Below are positions 6,846 to 9,960 of a stretch of DNA of 9,960 nucleotides, piece by piece (position 1 is the stretch's first letter; each line of letters opens with the position of its first letter). The notes under the pieces were generated by a model. The model searched no databases. It was not told where the DNA came from and was given only the letters and a program-made list of their open reading frames with translations. The translations under genes were made by a program, and so were the position numbers. The stretch is taken from contig CANGOK010000108.1 in NCBI GenBank assembly GCA_947455285.1, forward strand, positions 1 through 9,960, read 5' to 3'. This DNA comes from Beijerinckiaceae bacterium (GTDB taxonomy: Bacteria > Pseudomonadota > Alphaproteobacteria > Rhizobiales > Beijerinckiaceae).

Positions 6846-7358
6846 TTGTCGTATTCCAATTCCCCCATTCGCCATCTCTTGGCTTTCTGCGTGGCGCTGT
6901 TCGGCTTGGGCGCCGAGGCGCGATCCCAGCCATTGCGGCTCGAGAAATTCTTCACGGGATCGCTGGTGGCGGAGGGTCGGTTTCGTAATAGCTGGACAGG
7001 ATCCGAGCGCGGACTGGTCGTTCAGATGAAGGGGGCCTTCGACGGAAAGGTTTTGCGTCTGAAAGAGGACTTTATCTATTCGGATGGTGAGAAGGATCGC
7101 AAGACCTGGGTCTTCACCAAAGTGGCGGCAGGTCAATGGTCTGGCCTTCGCGAGGATGTGCAGGCGCCCGCCGAAGTCACCACGACCGCCGACGGGGCGC
7201 TTCAATTTGGCTATGTCGCGCGGATCGGCGGCTACGATCTATCGTTCAGCGACCGGCTTGAACGGATCGACGCAAGGACCGTGCGCAACACCGCCTCTGT
7301 CTACGCATTCGGCTTTATCAAGGTCGGCGAGGTCGATCTCGTGATGCGCAGGAAATGA
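6846..7358 (+). CDS. DUF3833 family exported protein
   Basis: 170 residues from a TTG start at 6846, chosen because GGAG lies 6 bases upstream and because it yields a compact signal peptide (RHLLAFCVALFGLGAEA, cleavage near residue 25). A frame-consistent TTG at 6816 would add 10 unlikely residues. The mature domain matches DUF3833: it opens LRLEKFFTGSLVAEGRF, continues with MKGAFDGKVLRLKEDFIYSDGEKDRKTW, then a QAPAEV block, and closes AFGFIKVGEVDLVMRRK. DUF3833 proteins are small envelope proteins, often lipoproteins in gammaproteobacteria; here the signal lacks a clear lipobox, so a soluble periplasmic form is likelier. Molecular function is unknown. Divergent from DUF6134, and the two share an intergenic control region. 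Confidence 0.85.
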   Translation: MSYSNSPIRHLLAFCVALFGLGAEARSQPLRLEKFFTGSLVAEGRFRNSWTGSERGLVVQMKGAFDGKVLRLKEDFIYSDGEKDRKTWVFTKVAAGQWSGLREDVQAPAEVTTTADGALQFGYVARIGGYDLSFSDRLERIDARTVRNTASVYAFGFIKVGEVDLVMRRK

Positions 7359-7368
7359 CGAGAGCTTC

Positions 7369-7400
7369 GCAAAGGAGCCGGCTGAGCACCGCTCCTTTGC
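7369..7400. terminator. Bidirectional terminator between DUF3833 and dioxygenase genes
   Basis: A perfect 10-bp inverted repeat (GCAAAGGAGC at 7369-7378, GCTCCTTTGC at 7391-7400) with a 12-base loop lies between two convergent genes. On the plus strand it is followed by TTTGCGCTT, a modest T-rich tail. This is the most terminator-like structure in the window. Confidence 0.75.
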
Positions 7401-7407
7401 TTTGCGC

Positions 7408-8418
7408 TTACTTCCAGTAGCCGAAGCCCATGCCGCTGCCCGTGCCGGCCATCGAGCGAATGAGCGGCTGATAGTCGAGCAGGGTGAAGGGCAGGCCCGC
7501 GTGCTGCATGGCGGCGCGCACCGGCACCCAATTCTTCAGCTCCGAATTGCCCGAGTGGAACTGGCTTTCGGGCAGCGCGAAGAGATCCGTCGAATCTTCC
7601 TGCTGGAAGGCGGCGAGGAAGCGCCGGTCGAAAGGCTCGTCCACGACGAAATGGGTCATGCCGCCCGAGCCCAGAATGGCCACGCGCAGATCCTTGTCCC
7701 AGTTCTCGACGGCTTGCGCGATCGCGGTTCCCAAAGCATGGCAACGGGCGATGCGCGGTTGGTTCGGCGGATAAAAAGTGTTGACGAAGACCGGCACAGT
7801 CGGCGCCGCCTCTTCCATGATGCGCTGGTAGTAATAGCCGAAGGCGTGCGGCAGGCCGGTGAGGCGCGACTGGCGGCGCTCGGGCAGCTCCTTTGAGGTC
7901 GCAAGATCGAAGCCCTGTCCCATCAGCTCGTCGATCAGATGGAGCGCCAGCTCGGGGCAGCCCGGATATGTGCGCTTGACCTCGGGGTGATGGTTGGGCT
8001 CGGCCAGAGCGACGCCGGGGCCAAGCAGCTTCTTCTGCTCGTCGCTGAAGGGCACATTGTCCATGTCCGCGCCGTAATAGACCATGAAGGTCGGCTGGTT
8101 GTCCTCGCCCATGATCTCCATCTGGTCGTTGCCGATCATGATGGTCACGTCGGGTCGGACTTCGGCATAGGCCCGGCGCATCTCCGCAATGGCTTTCTGG
8201 CAGGCGTCAAAGCGGCGCTCGCGGACTTCCAGCGCAAGCTCTGGCTCCAGATTTTCGGAGGCGCGCGCCTCCACGAGCGCATCGAAGCCATAGGTCTTGC
8301 CCCGGTAGAACAGCGCCGGATTGCGCCTGTCTGCTTCGATGCGGCCGGTCCACAATCCGGGGGGCGTAACGAGCAAAGGGCCATGGGAGCTGACCATACC
8401 CAGAACGATCTTTGCCAT
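7408..8418 (-). CDS. LigB-type class III extradiol ring-cleavage dioxygenase
   Basis: 336 residues, cytosolic, related to protocatechuate 4,5-dioxygenase beta subunit LigB. The family opens catecholic rings with O2 at a non-haem Fe(II) held by two His and one Glu. Here H12 (in MVSSHG) matches LigB H12, and E293 (in GNSELKNW) matches LigB E242. The second His (LigB H61 in YNDH) is replaced by Q99 in GNDQME. Acid-base histidines appear intact: H191 (LPHAFGYYY) and H256 (GSGGMTH). Other blocks are FVNTFYPPNQP and CHALGTAIAQAVE. No LigA-like alpha subunit is nearby. Start supported by GGGAGTGAG directly upstream. It is the second gene of an operon, 20 bases after the EamA permease. Q99 may define a subfamily with altered iron chemistry or substrate; substrate is unknown. 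The family call is firm, the reaction is inferred. Confidence 0.88.
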   Translation of the reverse strand: MAKIVLGMVSSHGPLLVTPPGLWTGRIEADRRNPALFYRGKTYGFDALVEARASENLEPELALEVRERRFDACQKAIAEMRRAYAEVRPDVTIMIGNDQMEIMGEDNQPTFMVYYGADMDNVPFSDEQKKLLGPGVALAEPNHHPEVKRTYPGCPELALHLIDELMGQGFDLATSKELPERRQSRLTGLPHAFGYYYQRIMEEAAPTVPVFVNTFYPPNQPRIARCHALGTAIAQAVENWDKDLRVAILGSGGMTHFVVDEPFDRRFLAAFQQEDSTDLFALPESQFHSGNSELKNWVPVRAAMQHAGLPFTLLDYQPLIRSMAGTGSGMGFGYWK

Positions 8419-8438
8419 ATCTCACTCCCGCGCGCGGC

Positions 8439-9383
8439 TCAGGCGGCGCGCTTCTTTTCCGTCATCACCAGATAAATCGAGGCAGCCACGATAACGGCCA
8501 TCCCCGCAAAACTCCAGACGCCCGGAATCTCGCCAAACAGCACGAAGCCAAGAACTGCTGCGTAGACGATGCGCGAATAGTCCAGCGGCGCTAGTGCGCT
8601 GGCATCGCCCTTCGTCAGGCCCGTCGTGATCAGCGATTGGCCGGAAATGCCGAGAAATCCGATCAGCGTCAGGATCGCCCATTCCTGACCAACCGGCCAG
8701 ACCCACAGGAAGAGCGATGGGATGAGCGCGAAGACCGCGTTCCAGAAGGCGTAATAGAACATGATCACGCGCGTCTGCTCGGTCTTGGCGAGCTGCTTGA
8801 TGCTCACCACCACAAGCGCGCCGCCGAATGCCCCAAGTGCGCCCACGAGCGCATTGGCGTCAAAGCCGCTGGTGAAGGGGCGCGCATAAAGCAGAATGCC
8901 CGCGAAGCCGACGATGGAGACCAACGTGCGGCTCAAGGGCACGCGCTCGCCCAGAAAGAAGATCGCCAGCGGTATCATGAACAGCGGGCGGGAGAACTGC
9001 AGGGCCATGGAATCGGCGAGCAGCATGTGTGTGATCGTCCAGAAGAAGCAGGCATTGCCAAGGGCGCCAAGCGCGCCGCGCGTCAGGTGCATCAGGGGGC
9101 GCTTCGTCTGCAGGGGCTCAAGTGGATTGTGGATGAAGATCGGCAGGACGAAGAGAAGCCCGATGGCTGAGCGGAAAAATAGAAGCTCGAAACTGGGCAG
9201 TCGGTCTCCCAGCGATTTCACCGCCGCCGCCATCACAACCAGCAGCAGCGAGCCAAGCGACACGAAAAAGATCGCCTGAGTCGCCGGCGGGAAGCGTGCG
9301 TCGATCGCCTGCGTCAGCCGATGGCTGTGCGTCAGCGCAGTCTGGTCCGGCGAAGGGCCGGGCGTCGCCTCCGGTGTTTTCAT
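8439..9383 (-). CDS. EamA/DMT superfamily permease
   Basis: A 314-residue inner-membrane protein with a roughly 35-residue hydrophilic N-terminus and about ten hydrophobic segments arranged as two EamA repeats. The first repeat runs from about residue 36 (AIFFVSLGSLLLVVMAAAVK) to the FLGERVPLSRTLVSIVGFAGILLY boundary motif. The second runs from ALVGALGAFGGALVVVSIK to VLFGEIPGVWSFAGMAVIV. The conserved FFRSAIG after the first helix fits the family. Members move metabolites, amino acids or drugs, often outward, by proton-coupled exchange. It is the first gene of an operon with the extradiol dioxygenase, so transport of an aromatic compound or its product is plausible but unproven. There is no Shine-Dalgarno sequence before the ATG; a promoter-like pair sits immediately upstream, suggesting a leaderless mRNA. 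Confidence 0.9.
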   Translation of the reverse strand: MKTPEATPGPSPDQTALTHSHRLTQAIDARFPPATQAIFFVSLGSLLLVVMAAAVKSLGDRLPSFELLFFRSAIGLLFVLPIFIHNPLEPLQTKRPLMHLTRGALGALGNACFFWTITHMLLADSMALQFSRPLFMIPLAIFFLGERVPLSRTLVSIVGFAGILLYARPFTSGFDANALVGALGAFGGALVVVSIKQLAKTEQTRVIMFYYAFWNAVFALIPSLFLWVWPVGQEWAILTLIGFLGISGQSLITTGLTKGDASALAPLDYSRIVYAAVLGFVLFGEIPGVWSFAGMAVIVAASIYLVMTEKKRAA

Positions 9384-9389
9384 GGGGGC

Positions 9390-9418
9390 AGGATAGGCCT
9401 TGCGCCCAAGCCTTGCAA
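9390..9418 (-). promoter_or_regulatory. Candidate leaderless promoter for the EamA permease operon
   Basis: On the minus strand TTGCAA (9418-9413), a 17-base spacer and TATCCT (9395-9390) form a -35/-10 pair, each matching consensus at 4 of 6 positions. Only 6 bases (GCCCCC) separate the -10 from the ATG, so transcription would begin at or next to the start codon. This agrees with the lack of a ribosome binding site there. Confidence 0.5.
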
Positions 9419-9454
9419 ACGAGGGCCTGCTTGACGGGCGGGAGCGGCTCTGTG

Positions 9455-9487
9455 AACCTCCCTTAGAGAAAAAAGGGGGGGAGGGTT
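9455..9487 (+). promoter_or_regulatory. Possible Shine-Dalgarno-sequestering hairpin before the amidohydrolase
   Basis: AACCTCCC (9455-9462) can pair with GGGA-GGTT within the run GGGGGGGAGGGTT (9475-9487), with one bulged G and possible extra wobble pairs, and an A-rich loop. The paired G-run is the ribosome binding site of the gene starting at 9491. Folding would hide it. Any CCTCC upstream of a strong Shine-Dalgarno gives some pairing, so regulation is only a possibility. Confidence 0.35.
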
Positions 9488-9490
9488 GTT

Positions 9491-9960
9491 ATGGTCCGTG
9501 CTGGCCCGTTCATCGCGCAAGGCGTCGAAAGCTCCATGGGTGGCTGCTCTTGCGGCTCGTCGCGGCGCGGATTTCTGAAGGGCTTGACCGCCGCCGCGCT
9601 GGGAGCGCCTGCGTTGATCGGCGCATCCCAGGCCCAGACGGCGCCCCGGCGGATCGATGTTCACCACCATCTTCTGCCGCCGCGCTTCGCCGCGGCCGCC
9701 CGCGAGCGCAATCTCCTGCCTTCCAATCTGGGTGTGCTCGACAAGAACAAATCTCTCGAGGACATGGACAAGAGCGGCGTCGAGACCTCCATCACCTCCA
9801 TTCCATCACCCGGCGTCTGGTATGGCGATGTGGAGCTGGCGCGCACCCTCGCGCGCGATTGCAACGAGTTTGGCGCGCGCATGGCGGCCGACCACAAGGG
9901 CCGGTTCGGCGTCTTCGCCACCCTGCCGCTACCCGATATCGAAGGGTCGTTGAAAGAGAC
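9491..9960 (+). CDS. Tat-exported amidohydrolase (amidohydrolase_2 / ACMSD-like family), 3' truncated
   Basis: The frame is open from ATG 9491 to the window end, giving 156 N-terminal residues. The start has a very strong GGGGGGGAGGG site about 5 bases upstream. Residues 1-48 form a long Tat signal: an n-region with C19-x-C21, then SSRRGFLKG (RR at 25-26), a hydrophobic stretch LTAAALGAPALIGA, and cleavage near SQA48. The mature protein opens with IDVHHHLLPP, where H58-x-H60 is the metal-binding HxH of the amidohydrolase superfamily, and continues with a SLEDMDKSGVETSI block and ARDCNEF...GRFGVFATLPLPD, typical of the ACMSD-like branch of decarboxylases and hydrolases. Family members usually act in the cytosol; the Tat signal predicts a periplasmic, metal-loaded enzyme. 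It is divergent from the permease-dioxygenase operon, so it may process a related compound outside the cytosol (inference). The remaining metal ligands lie beyond the window. Confidence 0.88.
   Translation, partial: MVRAGPFIAQGVESSMGGCSCGSSRRGFLKGLTAAALGAPALIGASQAQTAPRRIDVHHHLLPPRFAAAARERNLLPSNLGVLDKNKSLEDMDKSGVETSITSIPSPGVWYGDVELARTLARDCNEFGARMAADHKGRFGVFATLPLPDIEGSLKE

Noticed and set aside
8637..9170. Plus-strand open frame of 177 codons opposite the EamA permease
   Set aside because: Its hydrophilic, Glu/Arg-rich translation is what an antisense of a membrane protein gives. No ribosome site or domain.
1..9960. tRNA, rRNA, CRISPR array, transposase, integrase or direct-repeat att sites
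   Set aside because: Looked for and not seen. No repeated spacers, no transposase-like translation and no tRNA-like cloverleaf were recognised by eye.

Overview
The window is GC-rich, gene-dense bacterial DNA of alphaproteobacterial character, probably Hyphomicrobiales/Rhizobiales. This is an inference from three things: strong G/C preference at third codon positions, many antisense shadow frames, and the gene repertoire (Bug-type solute receptor, DUF6134 and DUF3833 exported proteins, LigB-like dioxygenase, Tat-exported amidohydrolase, a small aa3-oxidase subunit IV-like protein). No rRNA, tRNA, CRISPR array, insertion sequence or phage gene was seen.

Layout. Positions 1-639 hold the 3' two thirds of a Bug/TctC periplasmic solute-binding protein, closed by a GC-rich hairpin. 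A creatinase-like M24 'pita-bread' protein (759-1946) follows, in which the metal ligands of the peptidase family are replaced. Next is a full-length, E. coli-type dihydroxy-acid dehydratase IlvD (2042-3883). A 50-residue single-helix membrane protein lies tail-to-tail with ilvD on the minus strand (3885-4037). It diverges from a two-gene operon of an FAD aromatic monooxygenase (4166-5350) and a Nu-class glutathione transferase (5375-6013).

Positions 6056-7358 are a divergent pair of exported proteins of unknown function: DUF6134 on minus, DUF3833 on plus. The pair is bracketed by two perfect inverted repeats that look like bidirectional terminators. To the right, a minus-strand operon runs from an EamA/DMT-family permease (8439-9383) into a LigB-type class III extradiol dioxygenase (7408-8418). 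Divergent to it, a Tat-exported metal-dependent amidohydrolase starts at 9491 and runs off the end.

How the parts may fit together (inference). The window reads as a catabolic region for aromatic or other small organic acids: uptake protein, ring hydroxylase, thiol transferase, ring-cleavage dioxygenase, permease and amidohydrolase/decarboxylase. The genes sit in several transcription units, so a single pathway is not proven. Two enzymes carry substitutions at metal-binding positions: the M24 protein, and the dioxygenase, where one iron-ligand histidine is Gln99. These, together with a candidate leaderless promoter for the permease, are the points most worth following up.
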